Shown here: positions 24,163 through 33,827 of the stretch, piece after piece
How positions within the stretch are numbered: position 1 is the stretch's first letter
Layout of the letters: each line of letters begins with the position of its first letter
Origin: Sediminicoccus sp. KRV36
GTDB lineage: Bacteria > Pseudomonadota > Alphaproteobacteria > Acetobacterales > Acetobacteraceae
NCBI RefSeq assembly: GCF_023243115.1
Contig: NZ_CP085081.1
Location: forward strand, 2,666,001 to 2,730,000
Direction: 5' to 3'
DNA: 64,000 bases
Made by a program: the position numbers and the translations under genes
Notes under the pieces: generated by a model
The model's database searches: none
Told to the model about the DNA's origin: nothing
Seen by the model: only the letters and a program-made list of their open reading frames with translations

Positions 24163-26319
24163 ATGGCGGATAGCACACGCCGCGTCTCGGTCCGCCTGTC
24201 GCTGGATGACGCTGCCCGGGTCAAGCAGGAGCTGCGCGAGGTCGGCGAGACCGGCCAGCGCAGCCTGGAGCGCATCCAGGGCGGCGCCGATCGTGCCTCC
24301 CGCGCGCTGGACCTGCTCGATGTCGCCGTACGTGGCGTGCAGATCGCCGGCCTCGCCGCCGGCCTGCGCGCCGTGGTCGTCGCCGGCGATGCGCTCACCC
24401 AGTCCATGGGCAGGCTGAACACCGCGCTCGGCTCCGTCGAACGCGCCGGTGAGATCTACGACCGGCTGTATCGCGACAGCCTGCAGACCGGCGTCGCCGT
24501 CCGCGAGAGCGTCGACGCCTTCGCCCGCTTCTCGATCGCCGCCCGCGAGATCGGCGCCACCTCCGACCAGGTCGCCACGCTCGTCGGCGGCCTGCAGCGC
24601 ATCGCCATTGCGTCGGGTGCCTCGCAGCAGGAGATCGCCTCCTCAACCCAGCAGCTCGCCCAGGCGCTGGCGTCGGGCACGCTGCAGGGCGACGAACTGC
24701 GGAGCATCCTCGAAGGCCTGCCCACCCTGGCGCAGGCGCTGGCCCGCGAGCTCGGCGTCTCCATCGGCGAGCTCCGCAAGCTCGGCTCCGAGGGCAAGCT
24801 CACCGCCGACACGGTGTTCCCAGCGCTGCTGCGCGCCGTCGAACGGCTGAATGGCGAGTTCGAGCGGGCGCCGCTTTCCGTCGGCCGCGCCTTCGGCCAG
24901 CTCACCGCCGCCGCCGACCAGTTCCTCGCCCGTCTCGACCAGGCTATCGGTCTCTCCAACGCCCTGGCCCGCGCCCTGTCCGGCGCCGCCCGTGTGCTGG
25001 ACGGGGTGCGCCGCGGCTCGGGCCTGCTGCTGCCTTCCGAACAGGAGGCCGACCGCCGTGCCCAGGCTGAGGCCCTGCGTGCCCAGATCGCCCGCCTCGA
25101 GGCGGAGAATGACGGCCGCGACAGCCTGCGCTCCCAGCCGCGCCGCGGTTCGATCCAGGGCGGCTTGGTCGGCACCGCGCAGCAGCAGGCGGGCGTCGAT
25201 CGCGCCGCGCGGTTGGAGGAGCTGCGCCGGCAGTATGCCGAGCTTCAGGAGGAGATCACCCGCGGCGAGCAGGCCGCCGGCGAGCGCCAGCGCACCGAGC
25301 AGGAGGCCGCCGCCGGCCAGGCCGCCGAGGCCCGTCGTCGCCGCACCGCTGCGGACGCCGAGGAACTGCGCAAGGCGCTGGACGATCGCTTTCGGATCAA
25401 CAGCGAATACGACGACCGCGTCCGTCGCCTGCGCGAGGCCGAGGCCGCGGGCGGCATCACCGCCGCCGACCGCACCCGCCTCGAGACCCTGGCGCTGCGC
25501 GAGCGCGACGAGGCGCTGCGCCGCATCGAGGGCACCACCCGCCGCGTGGCCGCCATCCCGCGCCCGGACCGCGAGGCCGAGCGCGAGATCAACGACATCA
25601 TCCGCGAGCGCGAGCGGCTGATCCAGAACAACGAGAACGCCCAGGAGCGCTACACCCGCCGCCTGGAAACCCTCGGCCGGCTGGTGGAACGCGCCGAGCG
25701 CATCGGCCAGCCCATCCCCGACGAGACCGTCTCCCGCGAGGCCAATGCTGCGCTGGAGGAGCTGGAGCGCAGCCAGCAGCGCGTCCAGCAGGCGACAGAG
25801 CGCACCAGCAACACGGCGCGCGAACTCGGCCTGACCTTCTCCTCGGCCTTCGAGGACGCGATCATCAAGGGCGAGAGTTTCTCGAAGGTGCTGCAGGGCA
25901 TCCTGCAGGACATCGCCCGCATCGTCGTCCGCCGCACCATCACCGAGCCGCTGGGCACGGCGGTGACCTCCAGCCTGGCGGGCTTTGACTTCGGCTCGAT
26001 CTTTTCTGGCATCGGCTCGGCGCTGGGCGGGCTTTTCCGCGCCGAGGGCGGGCCGGTGGCGGGCGGCCAGCCCTACATCGTGGGTGAGCGCGGCCCCGAA
26101 TGGTTCGTGCCAAACCGCAGCGGCACGGTGTTGCCCAACGGCATGGCGCCCGGTGGGCCGGTGATCAACCAGAGCATCACCATCGACGCTCGCGGCGCCG
26201 ATGCGGGTGTCGAGGCGCGGTTGCGCGTGCTCTCGGCGCAGATCGTCCGCCAGGCCAGTGCGGCGACGCTCGACGCCATCCGCCGCGGCGGCAGCGCCAC
26301 CTCCATCGTGCGGGGATAG
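24163..26319 (+). CDS. Phage tail tape measure protein
   Basis: The 718-residue protein has the tape measure domain at about residues 65-260 (LDLLDVAVRGVQIAGLAAGLR, then the FARFSIAAREIGATSDQ and SQQEIASSTQQLAQALASG core), long Glu/Arg-rich coiled-coil segments (about 300-540), and the C-terminal signature AEGGPVAGGQPYIVGERGPEWF. It sets tail length and reaches the host membrane at ejection. At 718 residues it predicts a tail near 100 nm by the usual 0.15 nm per residue rule. It follows the G/GT frame as expected. Confidence 0.92.
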   Translation: MADSTRRVSVRLSLDDAARVKQELREVGETGQRSLERIQGGADRASRALDLLDVAVRGVQIAGLAAGLRAVVVAGDALTQSMGRLNTALGSVERAGEIYDRLYRDSLQTGVAVRESVDAFARFSIAAREIGATSDQVATLVGGLQRIAIASGASQQEIASSTQQLAQALASGTLQGDELRSILEGLPTLAQALARELGVSIGELRKLGSEGKLTADTVFPALLRAVERLNGEFERAPLSVGRAFGQLTAAADQFLARLDQAIGLSNALARALSGAARVLDGVRRGSGLLLPSEQEADRRAQAEALRAQIARLEAENDGRDSLRSQPRRGSIQGGLVGTAQQQAGVDRAARLEELRRQYAELQEEITRGEQAAGERQRTEQEAAAGQAAEARRRRTAADAEELRKALDDRFRINSEYDDRVRRLREAEAAGGITAADRTRLETLALRERDEALRRIEGTTRRVAAIPRPDREAEREINDIIRERERLIQNNENAQERYTRRLETLGRLVERAERIGQPIPDETVSREANAALEELERSQQRVQQATERTSNTARELGLTFSSAFEDAIIKGESFSKVLQGILQDIARIVVRRTITEPLGTAVTSSLAGFDFGSIFSGIGSALGGLFRAEGGPVAGGQPYIVGERGPEWFVPNRSGTVLPNGMAPGGPVINQSITIDARGADAGVEARLRVLSAQIVRQASAATLDAIRRGGSATSIVRG

Positions 26320-26324
26320 GGCAG

Positions 26325-27011
26325 ATGACCGAATACGCCTGGCCAGCCGTACTGCGCCCGAGCCGCCTCAGCTTCTACCTGCAGCACAACACCCTGCGCT
26401 TTGTCTCGCCCGTCACCCGCGCCACGCAGGTGCTCCGGCGCGAGGGCGCGCGCTGGGTGGCGGAGGCGAGCTTTGAGCCGCTGGGCCGCGTGCAGGCCGG
26501 CGTGATGGATGGGCTGCTGGCGGGACTCGCCGGCTCCGCCAACACCGTGCGGATCTGGGACTGGCGGCGCGAATACCGCACCGGCGATCCGCGCAGCCAG
26601 GGCGATGTGCCGACCGGGCCCTACAGCTTCTCGGACGCGACGATCTTCACGGACGGCACCGGGCTGGTGGTGGGGTCCGGCAATCCCTCGCTGGCGGCCG
26701 GCGCGCCGCGTGGCGCGCTGTCGATTGTCACGCAGGGCTGGTGGCCCAGCACGGTCGCCGTCGGCGCCGGCGACTACATCGGGCTGGGCGGGCGGCTCTA
26801 CATCGCCACCGCCGCGGTCGCCGCCTCTGGGGCCGGCACCGCCACCATCGCCATCGCGCCGCCGCTGCGCGCCGCGGTGGTGGTGGGCGAGCCGCTCATC
26901 CTGTCCCTGCCGAGCGTGCCGATGCGGCTGGTCTCGGATGACGAGGCGGCGAACCCGACGCGGCCTGGTCCCTTCGCCGCCGTGACCATCCGCCTCGAGG
27001 AGGCTTTGTGA
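26325..27011 (+). CDS. Distal tail/tip protein, unrecognised family
   Basis: A 228-residue beta-rich protein (MTEYAWPAVLRPSRLSFYLQ, WVAEASFEPLG, TVRIWDWRREYRTGDPRS) located directly after the tape measure gene, the position of distal tail or hub components. No catalytic motif is visible. Its stop overlaps the next ATG (TGATG), and the following three genes are similarly coupled, so it belongs to a tail-tip module. Confidence 0.65.
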   Translation: MTEYAWPAVLRPSRLSFYLQHNTLRFVSPVTRATQVLRREGARWVAEASFEPLGRVQAGVMDGLLAGLAGSANTVRIWDWRREYRTGDPRSQGDVPTGPYSFSDATIFTDGTGLVVGSGNPSLAAGAPRGALSIVTQGWWPSTVAVGAGDYIGLGGRLYIATAAVAASGAGTATIAIAPPLRAAVVVGEPLILSLPSVPMRLVSDDEAANPTRPGPFAAVTIRLEEAL

Positions 27012-27577
27012 TGTCCGGCACCCCACGCCTCAGCAATCAGGCCGCGGCGGCCGCCACCGCGCCGATCGCCACGCCGGTGGTGCTGGTGGAACTCGACTTC
27101 GCCACCGGCCCCTTTCGCGTCTGGACCGGGCTCGGGCCGCTCGACTGGGCGGGGAAGGTGTTCGAGGGTGCCGGCAGCATCGGCGCCATCTCGGATGTCG
27201 AGGAGACGGTGGAGCTGCGCGCCGTCCGCCTAACCCTCGCGCTGTCGCCTGTGCCGCAGGAGGTGGTGGATATCGCGCTGGCCGAGCGCAGCTATCGCCT
27301 GCGGCCGGTCACGCTGTGGGGCGCGCTGCTGGATGCCCAAGGGTCATTCGTGGCGGACCCGTTCCCACTCTGGGCGGGGCTGATGGACACGATGGAGGTG
27401 ACGGACGGCGCCGAGCCCTCCGTGGCGCTGGCCTGCGAGAGCCGGCTGGTGGACCTCGAGCGGGCCGAGGTGCGGCGCTACACGGATGCTGACCAGCAGG
27501 CCGAGTATCCGGGCGATCGGTTCTTCGAGTTCGTGCCGGCGCTCCAGGAGGCGGAGATCCGGCTGCCGATCCAGTGA
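27011..27577 (+). CDS. Tail tip/baseplate protein, unrecognised family
   Basis: The 188-residue protein contains VVLVELDFATGPFRVWTG near residue 25, then a beta-sandwich-like middle (AISDVEETVELRAVRLTL) and a YTDADQQAEYPGDRFFEFVPAL C-terminus. This pattern is common in tail-tip proteins of alphaproteobacterial siphoviruses and sits between the distal tail protein and a DUF6950/NlpC-like protein. It overlaps the next gene by GTGA. Confidence 0.65.
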   Translation: MSGTPRLSNQAAAAATAPIATPVVLVELDFATGPFRVWTGLGPLDWAGKVFEGAGSIGAISDVEETVELRAVRLTLALSPVPQEVVDIALAERSYRLRPVTLWGALLDAQGSFVADPFPLWAGLMDTMEVTDGAEPSVALACESRLVDLERAEVRRYTDADQQAEYPGDRFFEFVPALQEAEIRLPIQ

Positions 27578-27927
27578 CCCGGCTGCCCGATTGGCCGGAA
27601 CGGCTCGCGGCCCTGATCACCGCCGCCGAGCATCGGCCCTTCGACGCGACGCGCTGGAACTGCGGGCGCTTCGCCATGGCCGCGGTGGTGGCATGCACGG
27701 GCTACCGGCCCTTGTGGCAGCACCGCCCGACCCTCGCCGCGATGGCGGACACCGCAGGCTTCCCGCGCGTGCCGGTGCCCTTCGCCCGAGCCGGCGACGT
27801 GGTGCTGGCCACCGACCCGGATCGCCTCGGCGTGGTCCTGGATGCCGGTCGCGCCGCCTTCGTCGGGCCCGCGGGCCTGCTCCGCCTCCACATCACCGCC
27901 TGCACCATCGCCTGGAGGGTTGGCTGA
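27574..27927 (+). CDS. DUF6950-like (possible NlpC/P60-type) tail protein
   Basis: The 117-residue product has an RWNCGRFAMAAVVACTGY helix with a cysteine at about residue 30 and later LGVVLDAGRAAFV followed by a histidine-containing strand (LLRLHITACTIAWRVG), the cysteine-then-histidine order of the NlpC/P60 papain-like fold. It is annotated in related phages as DUF6950 and lies where lambda gpK-like peptidases are coded. It may cut peptidoglycan during DNA injection. Start is a GTG with GTGA overlap. Confidence 0.65.
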   Translation: MTRLPDWPERLAALITAAEHRPFDATRWNCGRFAMAAVVACTGYRPLWQHRPTLAAMADTAGFPRVPVPFARAGDVVLATDPDRLGVVLDAGRAAFVGPAGLLRLHITACTIAWRVG

Positions 27928-29948
27928 TGCCCGTCGCCATCCCCTTCATCGCCGCCGCGGCGGGAGCCGCCGCCTCGGCCGTCATTGGTGGCGGCGTCCT
28001 GGGCGCCGTGGCGGCCGCCGGCGCCGCCCTGGTGGTCTCCGCCGTAGGGGCCGCGGTCTTCCGCCCCAAGTCGCCCTCCGCCGCCCGCAGCGCCAACGTC
28101 ACGCCAGGGACCGACACTGGGCCGGGCTCCGGCTTCGATCCGCGCACGCCAGGCGCCGGCCGCACCCAGTCCTTCCGCCAGCCCATCACCGAGCACCAGA
28201 TCGTCTTTGGCCGCTGCCGCACCTCGGGCCCCGTCGTGTTCCTGCATTCCGCCACCGATGACGAGGGCCGCGCCGACGGCTTCCTGCATGTCGTCGTGGT
28301 GCTGGCGGCGCATCGCGTGCGCGCCATAGGCGAGGTCTTCCTCAACGGCACCGCCTCCACCGACGCGAAGTTCGCCGGCCTGCTGCGCATCGACCGCGCG
28401 CTGGGCGATCCCGGCCAGGCCGCCAACGCCAACCTCGTCGCGGACACAGGGGGCCAATGGACCGCCGCCCATCGTGGTCAGGGTCGGGCCTACCTCGCCG
28501 TGCGCCTCAAGCTGCGGCCCGAGGCCTTCCCCTCCGGCGCGCCCAGCCTGTCCGCCATCGTCGAGGGCGCCGACACCATCCTCGATCCGCGCACCGGCAT
28601 CACCGGCTGGTCCGACAATCCCGCGCTCTGCCTGGCCTGGTATCTGACCTCGCCCTTCGGGTGGCGCGCGGCCTGGGCCGATATCGACCTGCCGGCGCTC
28701 ATGGCCGCGGCCAATATCTGCGACGAGATCATGGGCCGCCGCGATGGCACCGCAGAGCGGCGCTACACCGTCAACGGCGCTGTCACTCTGGGTGAGGGCA
28801 AGATCGCCATCACCCGCAAGCTGGTCGCCGCCATGGCCGGCGCGCTCGTGGTGTCGGGCGGGCGCTTCTACATCCATGCGGGTGCGCCAGCGCTGCCGGC
28901 TGCGACGCTCACCTCCGACGATCTGCGCGGCGACGTCACCATCGTCGGCTCGCGTCCGCGACGCGATCTCTTCAACGGGGTGCGTGCCGTCTATGTCGAG
29001 CCGGCCGCCGCTTGGCAGCCGACCGATGCGCCGCCGCTGCTGGCCAGCAACTACGTCACCGAGGATGGCGGCGAGGCGATCTACCGGGACATGGAGTTCC
29101 CACTCACCACCTCGGCGGCGACCGTCCAGCGCCTGATGAAAATCGAGCTCGAGCGCAACCGCCGCCAGCGCGAGGTGGCGATGCAGGCGAACCTCGCGGC
29201 GCTGCGGCTGCGGCCCTGGGATGGGGTCACCGTGGCGCTGGAGCGCCTCACGCCGTTCCCGGCCCGCGTGACGGGCTGGGCGCTGGCGCCGGATGGCGGG
29301 GTGAACCTGCAACTGGCCGAGGAGGATCCCGCCGTCTGGGCGTGGAACCCGGCAGTCGACGAACGGGCGACAGGCCAGAACCCATCCGTGGTGCTGCCCA
29401 ACCCGGGCGTGATCGCGGCGCCGGCTGCCATCCTGGTCGAGACGCCGGTGGCGGCGAGCTTCACCGCGATCGCGGTGTCCTGGTCGGCGGTGGGCTCGGC
29501 CTATCTCGCCGGCTACGAGATCGAGTTCCGCCCCACCTCGGTCGCCGTGTGGCAGGGCTATGCCGGTGGCTTCGGTGCCACCGCCGTCGCCATTCCCACT
29601 GCTGAGCCGACTGCCTTTCGGGTGCAGGCGCAGGCGCGCAGCGGCGCGGTGTCAGGCTGGCGCGAGGCGCTGGTCCCGGCCGCAGCGTCAGGTCTGGCGG
29701 CAACGGGCATCGCCGGCGGCGTGCGGCTGTCGGGCGGCTTTCCCGCGGACGGGGTGCGGCTCCAGGTGTTCGAGGCCAGCAGCTCCAGCCTTGCCGCCGC
29801 GACCAAGCTGGCCAGCGAGCCGAGCGCGCTGCCCTGGGACCGCACTGGCCTCACCACCGGCCAGACCCGCTGGTACTGGCTGCGCAGCGTCTCGGCCGAA
29901 GGCAACGTCTCCGCCTTCGCCGGCCCGGTCACCGCCACCGCCCTCTGA
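27927..29948 (+). CDS. Host-specificity (gpJ/TipJ-like) tail tip protein
   Basis: The 673-residue protein has an Ala/Gly-rich hydrophobic N-terminus (about 5-50), a central attachment domain (RQPITEHQIVFGRCRTSGPVVF, GEVFLNGT, and the GWSDNPALCLAWYLTSPFG motif typical of tail hub proteins), and fibronectin type III-like segments near the C-terminus (about 500-670: VSWSAVGSAYLAGYEIEFRP cut to its core AGYEIEFR). It would form the tail tip that contacts the host receptor. TGATG coupling upstream; the tailspike gene follows after 12 bases. Confidence 0.85.
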   Translation: MPVAIPFIAAAAGAAASAVIGGGVLGAVAAAGAALVVSAVGAAVFRPKSPSAARSANVTPGTDTGPGSGFDPRTPGAGRTQSFRQPITEHQIVFGRCRTSGPVVFLHSATDDEGRADGFLHVVVVLAAHRVRAIGEVFLNGTASTDAKFAGLLRIDRALGDPGQAANANLVADTGGQWTAAHRGQGRAYLAVRLKLRPEAFPSGAPSLSAIVEGADTILDPRTGITGWSDNPALCLAWYLTSPFGWRAAWADIDLPALMAAANICDEIMGRRDGTAERRYTVNGAVTLGEGKIAITRKLVAAMAGALVVSGGRFYIHAGAPALPAATLTSDDLRGDVTIVGSRPRRDLFNGVRAVYVEPAAAWQPTDAPPLLASNYVTEDGGEAIYRDMEFPLTTSAATVQRLMKIELERNRRQREVAMQANLAALRLRPWDGVTVALERLTPFPARVTGWALAPDGGVNLQLAEEDPAVWAWNPAVDERATGQNPSVVLPNPGVIAAPAAILVETPVAASFTAIAVSWSAVGSAYLAGYEIEFRPTSVAVWQGYAGGFGATAVAIPTAEPTAFRVQAQARSGAVSGWREALVPAAASGLAATGIAGGVRLSGGFPADGVRLQVFEASSSSLAAATKLASEPSALPWDRTGLTTGQTRWYWLRSVSAEGNVSAFAGPVTATAL

Positions 29949-29960
29949 TCGGAGAACGCC

Positions 29961-31802
29961 ATGCCGGCGCGCATCGACGACCTGCTGGTCCTCAACGCCA
30001 ACCTCAACAAGACCGACTTCGCGAAGTACCTGCGCGACCGCGAGGCGGTGCTGCCCAATGACTTCGGCGGGCTCGGTGATGGCGTGGCCGATGATCGCAC
30101 CGCCATCCAGGCGGCCTTTGATCGGGCAGGCGCGGACCAGAAATTCGCCATGATCCCGCCAGGCACCTGGAACGTCTCCGGCACCGTCACGCTGCCGGGC
30201 GGGGCGCGCGGCCTGATCATGCAGGGCACCATCCGCTACACCGGCACCGCGCCCACCTCCGTGCTGGTGCTGGGCGATGGCGGGACCATCCGCAACGCCG
30301 AGAAGCTCTACACCGGGCTGAACGTCATTCGGCAGACGATCTCCGACTGGTCCTCCGAGGCCGATATCGGCATCACCGTGCGCAACGTCGATGCCAGCCA
30401 GATTGAGTTGCGGCGGGTGGAAGGCTTCACCATCGGCATGCGCACGCTGGGCGATGGCCGCGGCATGGAGGACAGCACCTTCACGCTGGGCCGCATCGTC
30501 AACAACCGCATCGGCCTCGACATCTGGTGCGCCACTGCCACCGCCTGGAACACTTCGATCCGCTACTACGGTGGGCACTTCGCCCAGGCGACGGGGGTGA
30601 ATGCCACGCAGGACCGCTTCGGCGTGCGCTTCGGGAATGAGGCCGGCGCCTACACCAACCACAACCGCCACGTCTTTGACGCGCCGAACTTCGAACTGCG
30701 CCAGGCCGGCAGCAACATCGCCATCCCCTTCCTGAACCAGACCTCGGGCAGCGCCATCATCGCCCGCAATATGCGCATGGAGGCCTGCTCGCCGCTGGCG
30801 GCGCGACACACCGCCGGGGCTCAGGATTGCGAATACGACATCGCCTGGACCAACACCTACCTGGTCGGCATCGACTACACGGCCACAGCGAACCGCTGCG
30901 GCAATGCGGTAATCAACCGGCACCGCGCGCCGGCGTCGCGGTTCCAGCGCTTTCTCGCCGGCGTGCCGAACACCCGCGCCGCGGCGTTCCGGCAGTCGGC
31001 GACCGAGGTGGGCGTCGAGGGGCTGATCACTATCGCCACCTCCACCACCACTGCGACCTTCATGGCGGATTTCTGCTTCAACGGGCTGACCGACCTGACG
31101 CCGACCGATCGCGCGGTGACGCTGGCGGCGAACCGTGGGCTGGGGTGGATGCTGGATACCTCCCAGGCGAAGGAATTCGCTCTGGCGCATTGGCTGACGA
31201 GCGGCGCCTCGGGCGGGCGGTTGTTCGTGCGCGTGTTCGATGGCGCAGGGAACGTGCGGGAGGACATCGCGGGCGATGTGCTGGCCTCCATCACCACCAT
31301 GCAATGGAACGGGCCGGCCAAGGGGTGGAATGCCGGCGCGCCGATGGACGACGCGAACTTCAATCGGCGGCAGACCATTCGCGTTGGCGCGGCGGTGGCC
31401 TATGCGCAGGTGGGTGTGATTGGCTTCGATGGACCGATCGATTTGCAGTCTCTGCGGCTCTACGGGCTGCCGGAGGCCGCGCCGGCAGTGCTGAACGGCA
31501 CGCCGCTGTTGACGGGGGCGCTCTTCGGCTCAGGGCGGCGGGAGTTCGCGGCGGAGGTGTCCTGGGACCTGCCGAGCCTCGCGCCGGCGGCGACCGCGCT
31601 GCTCGATGTCACGGTGAACGGGGCGCGGGCGGGCGACCTGGCAACGGCATCGCTGGTGTCGTCGACGCGGTTCATCGAGCTTGACGCGGCGGTGTGGTCG
31701 AACAACACGGTGCGGGTGATGGCGCGGAACATCTCCGCGGCGACGTTCGATTTGGCGGCGGCGACGCTGTCGGTGGCAGTGGCGAAGCGACGAGTGCCGT
31801 GA
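29961..31802 (+). CDS. Tailspike/tail fibre with pectate lyase-like beta-helix
   Basis: The 613-residue protein has an N-terminal capping segment and then FGGLGDGVADDRTAIQAAF (about residues 35-55), the hallmark of the pectate lyase superfamily beta-helix fold used by tailspikes. The central part (about 60-330) is rich in short beta repeats; the C-terminal 250 residues look like trimerisation or receptor-binding sandwich domains. It probably binds or degrades surface polysaccharide. GGAGAA precedes the ATG. It is the last gene of the late operon, followed by a terminator. Confidence 0.85.
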   Translation: MPARIDDLLVLNANLNKTDFAKYLRDREAVLPNDFGGLGDGVADDRTAIQAAFDRAGADQKFAMIPPGTWNVSGTVTLPGGARGLIMQGTIRYTGTAPTSVLVLGDGGTIRNAEKLYTGLNVIRQTISDWSSEADIGITVRNVDASQIELRRVEGFTIGMRTLGDGRGMEDSTFTLGRIVNNRIGLDIWCATATAWNTSIRYYGGHFAQATGVNATQDRFGVRFGNEAGAYTNHNRHVFDAPNFELRQAGSNIAIPFLNQTSGSAIIARNMRMEACSPLAARHTAGAQDCEYDIAWTNTYLVGIDYTATANRCGNAVINRHRAPASRFQRFLAGVPNTRAAAFRQSATEVGVEGLITIATSTTTATFMADFCFNGLTDLTPTDRAVTLAANRGLGWMLDTSQAKEFALAHWLTSGASGGRLFVRVFDGAGNVREDIAGDVLASITTMQWNGPAKGWNAGAPMDDANFNRRQTIRVGAAVAYAQVGVIGFDGPIDLQSLRLYGLPEAAPAVLNGTPLLTGALFGSGRREFAAEVSWDLPSLAPAATALLDVTVNGARAGDLATASLVSSTRFIELDAAVWSNNTVRVMARNISAATFDLAAATLSVAVAKRRVP

Positions 31803-31830
31803 CTTCCTTCATCGATGGACATCCACACAG

Positions 31831-31874
31831 GGAGGGAGCGCGCTGCGCGACAGCGCGCCCCCTCCGCCTCTTTT
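31831..31874 (+). terminator. Strong rho-independent terminator of the late operon
   Basis: A 15-bp stem with a single mismatch (31831-31845 with 31851-31865, loop CGCGA) is followed by GCCTCTTTTC. It lies 28 bases after the tailspike stop and ends the rightward phage transcription. Confidence 0.85.
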
Positions 31875-32046
31875 CCCGGCAAGCCGGGCAACGTCTGGCC
31901 GGCCCTATGGCGGCCGGCCTGGTGGGCTCCAGACGGGTTCGCCGCCATCCCCACCACCGCCCTCGATCTGCCCCTCGTGCAGCGTCTCCAGCGGTCCCCG
32001 CGCTTTCGGGTCCGGGTCCCCATCCAAATTTCGTGGCCGAGCCGGA

Positions 32047-32952
32047 CTAAGCTGCCATGGTGTCGATCTCCGCAATGCGGCGAAACTCCGTGAGGAACTC
32101 CGGTCGCTGCTGCGTCAGAAACCGAACAATGCGTGGATTTTCGAGCAGGCGTGCGAGATACCCGCGCGCGACAACCAGCATCAGATGGTCTGCCCCATAG
32201 GCCGAATGAGCCAGCTTGACCTCGCGGTCGAGTTGGGCCGACTCGCGCTCCATCAGAATTTTCTGGTCTTCAGTCAGCCCCTTGGTGGCCTTCGGCTTGG
32301 CCTCGGAAATAATCTGCGTCTGCGGTGTGGCCGCCAACAATGCCCGCGCATACCCGTCAGTGTAGCGGTTCATCGTCACCATCAATTCCGCCACCTCGAT
32401 TTGCCGCAATGGCCGCATGTTCCGCAGCACGCCGAACACCTTCGCGTTGACAGGCTTGTCCTTCAGAAATTCCACTGCTTCCGGGCAGATGCCGACCAGC
32501 ATGCGCTTCTTGATCTGGAGCGTGTTGACGTCGATGTTGAGGGACCGCGCGATGCGGGATTCCGGGACCTTCTTCTCGACCAGCTTCAGAATCATCCGGT
32601 GCTCCTGGATGGCCGCCAGTCGACTGATCCGCTTGTTGTATGTGAAGGCCTCATCATCTGTGGCCAGCAGGCAGGAGATGCTGTCGCGGCCCTGGCTACG
32701 CAAAATGTCGATGCGTAGGTGACCGTCGAGCAGCAGATAGCGACCAGGCATGGCCGGATGATGCGCCACCACCGGCGGCTCGATGAGACCGACCTCGCTG
32801 ATCGATGCTGCGATCTGTGCGTATTTGGTGGACTGCTTGATCTTCGGCGTGACCTCACGCAGCGCGTCGATGTCACTGAAGCGCAGCGAAATCACCGTTC
32901 GATGGAAGGCCGAAGCCACTGCCATGACCGGCTTTGCAGGTTCGGGCTTCAT
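32047..32952 (-). CDS. ParB-domain protein with RepB-type C-terminal region
   Basis: The 301-residue product has a ParB-like N-terminal domain (about 15-110: ITVISLRFSDIDALREV-like opening, then LIEPPVVAHHP and YLLLDGHLRIDILRSQG) and a C-terminal region of the RepB plasmid-partition family (about 130-280: IPESRIARSLNIDVNTLQIKKRML core SRIARSLNIDVNTL as a helix-turn-helix). It is the last gene of a leftward triad with a second ParB-like protein and a serine recombinase, all joined by ATGA overlaps. The role may be in partition, regulation or guiding the recombinase; no ParA is present, so classical plasmid partition is unlikely. Confidence 0.8.
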   Translation of the reverse strand: MKPEPAKPVMAVASAFHRTVISLRFSDIDALREVTPKIKQSTKYAQIAASISEVGLIEPPVVAHHPAMPGRYLLLDGHLRIDILRSQGRDSISCLLATDDEAFTYNKRISRLAAIQEHRMILKLVEKKVPESRIARSLNIDVNTLQIKKRMLVGICPEAVEFLKDKPVNAKVFGVLRNMRPLRQIEVAELMVTMNRYTDGYARALLAATPQTQIISEAKPKATKGLTEDQKILMERESAQLDREVKLAHSAYGADHLMLVVARGYLARLLENPRIVRFLTQQRPEFLTEFRRIAEIDTMAA

Positions 32953-33827
32953 CTGTTTGCTTCGCCACGGATTCGCTCGTCCATGCCGCGCGGCAAGGTG
33001 TGCAATGCCTCTGCGCGCGCCAGGTTCACGAAGCCCTCGTCAGCGAACAGCTCGCGCAATGCCTCGGTGATGAAGAGCAATCTGCTGCGGGCGGCTTCAG
33101 CACGTCGCACCAGCACGCGCTTCTTGTCGACATCCTGCTGGTAGGTGCGCAGCAGGGCGTCCACGGACATCGGGCGCGCCGACGTGCGATCACGCGTTTT
33201 CGCCTTTTTGCCACGACGCTGGCGGTTCTCAACCAGCCGCTTCGCGGCCAGCAGGCTGTGCCCGCGCAGAAGCTTGCGCTCATAGGCCTCCTGCAGCACG
33301 CGTTGCGTGTCAGCCTCCTCGGCTTCTGCGATGTCAACAGCAACACTGACCGGAATTTGTCCAATCTCAACCGCTTTGAGGAGCCGCGTCTCACCCTTGT
33401 TGATCAGCCGCAGCACACCGCGGGCATATTCCAGGCTCAGACCTGTCTTGCGGGCGATATCGACATCCGAGTGGCCCCGCTGCTCCATGCCGCCGATATC
33501 ATGAAAAAGCTCCAGCGACTGATGCTGGCGGCGCGCGATATTTTCGACCAACCCCATGACGAGGCAGTCCTCACTTTCAGCCTCGATGATCACCGCCGGG
33601 ATTGAAGATTGGCCCAGCTCCCGGAAGGCCTCGAGCCGGCCCTGGCCGCACACCAGGTCATACCGCTCCCCGCGGCGCGCCACCGTGATCGGCCGCTTGA
33701 GGCCGACCTTGGCAATGCTATCCATCATCTCTTGGAAGACGCGCCTGTTCCGGGCCCTGGGATTGACCACATCGATCAAGTCGATCGGGATGGAAACGAT
33801 CGCCATAGTGGTGTCTGGCGCGCTCAT
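32949..33827 (-). CDS. ParB/RepB-like partition-type protein
   Basis: The 292-residue product shows a fuller ParB signature: IPIDLIDVVNPRARN, GLKRPITVARRG, YDLVCGQGRLEAFRELG and VMGLVENIARRQ (box II-like GLVENIAR), followed by a helix-turn-helix (DVDIARKTGLSLEYARGVLRL core VDIARKTGLSLEYARG). The C-terminal 100 residues are helical and basic. It is middle gene of the triad and coupled on both sides. ParB proteins are CTP-dependent clamps; whether this one retains the activity is unknown. Confidence 0.82.
   Translation of the reverse strand: MSAPDTTMAIVSIPIDLIDVVNPRARNRRVFQEMMDSIAKVGLKRPITVARRGERYDLVCGQGRLEAFRELGQSSIPAVIIEAESEDCLVMGLVENIARRQHQSLELFHDIGGMEQRGHSDVDIARKTGLSLEYARGVLRLINKGETRLLKAVEIGQIPVSVAVDIAEAEEADTQRVLQEAYERKLLRGHSLLAAKRLVENRQRRGKKAKTRDRTSARPMSVDALLRTYQQDVDKKRVLVRRAEAARSRLLFITEALRELFADEGFVNLARAEALHTLPRGMDERIRGEANR

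Noticed and set aside
31880..31925. Attachment site suggested by the GGCCGGCC palindromes after the late terminator
   Set aside because: The left end of the prophage is outside the window, so no matching direct repeat can be shown; GC palindromes are common here.
32047..33827. Plasmid replication/partition locus
   Set aside because: Two ParB/RepB-like genes are present but no ParA, RepA or RepC and no iteron origin, and they are coupled to a recombinase instead.
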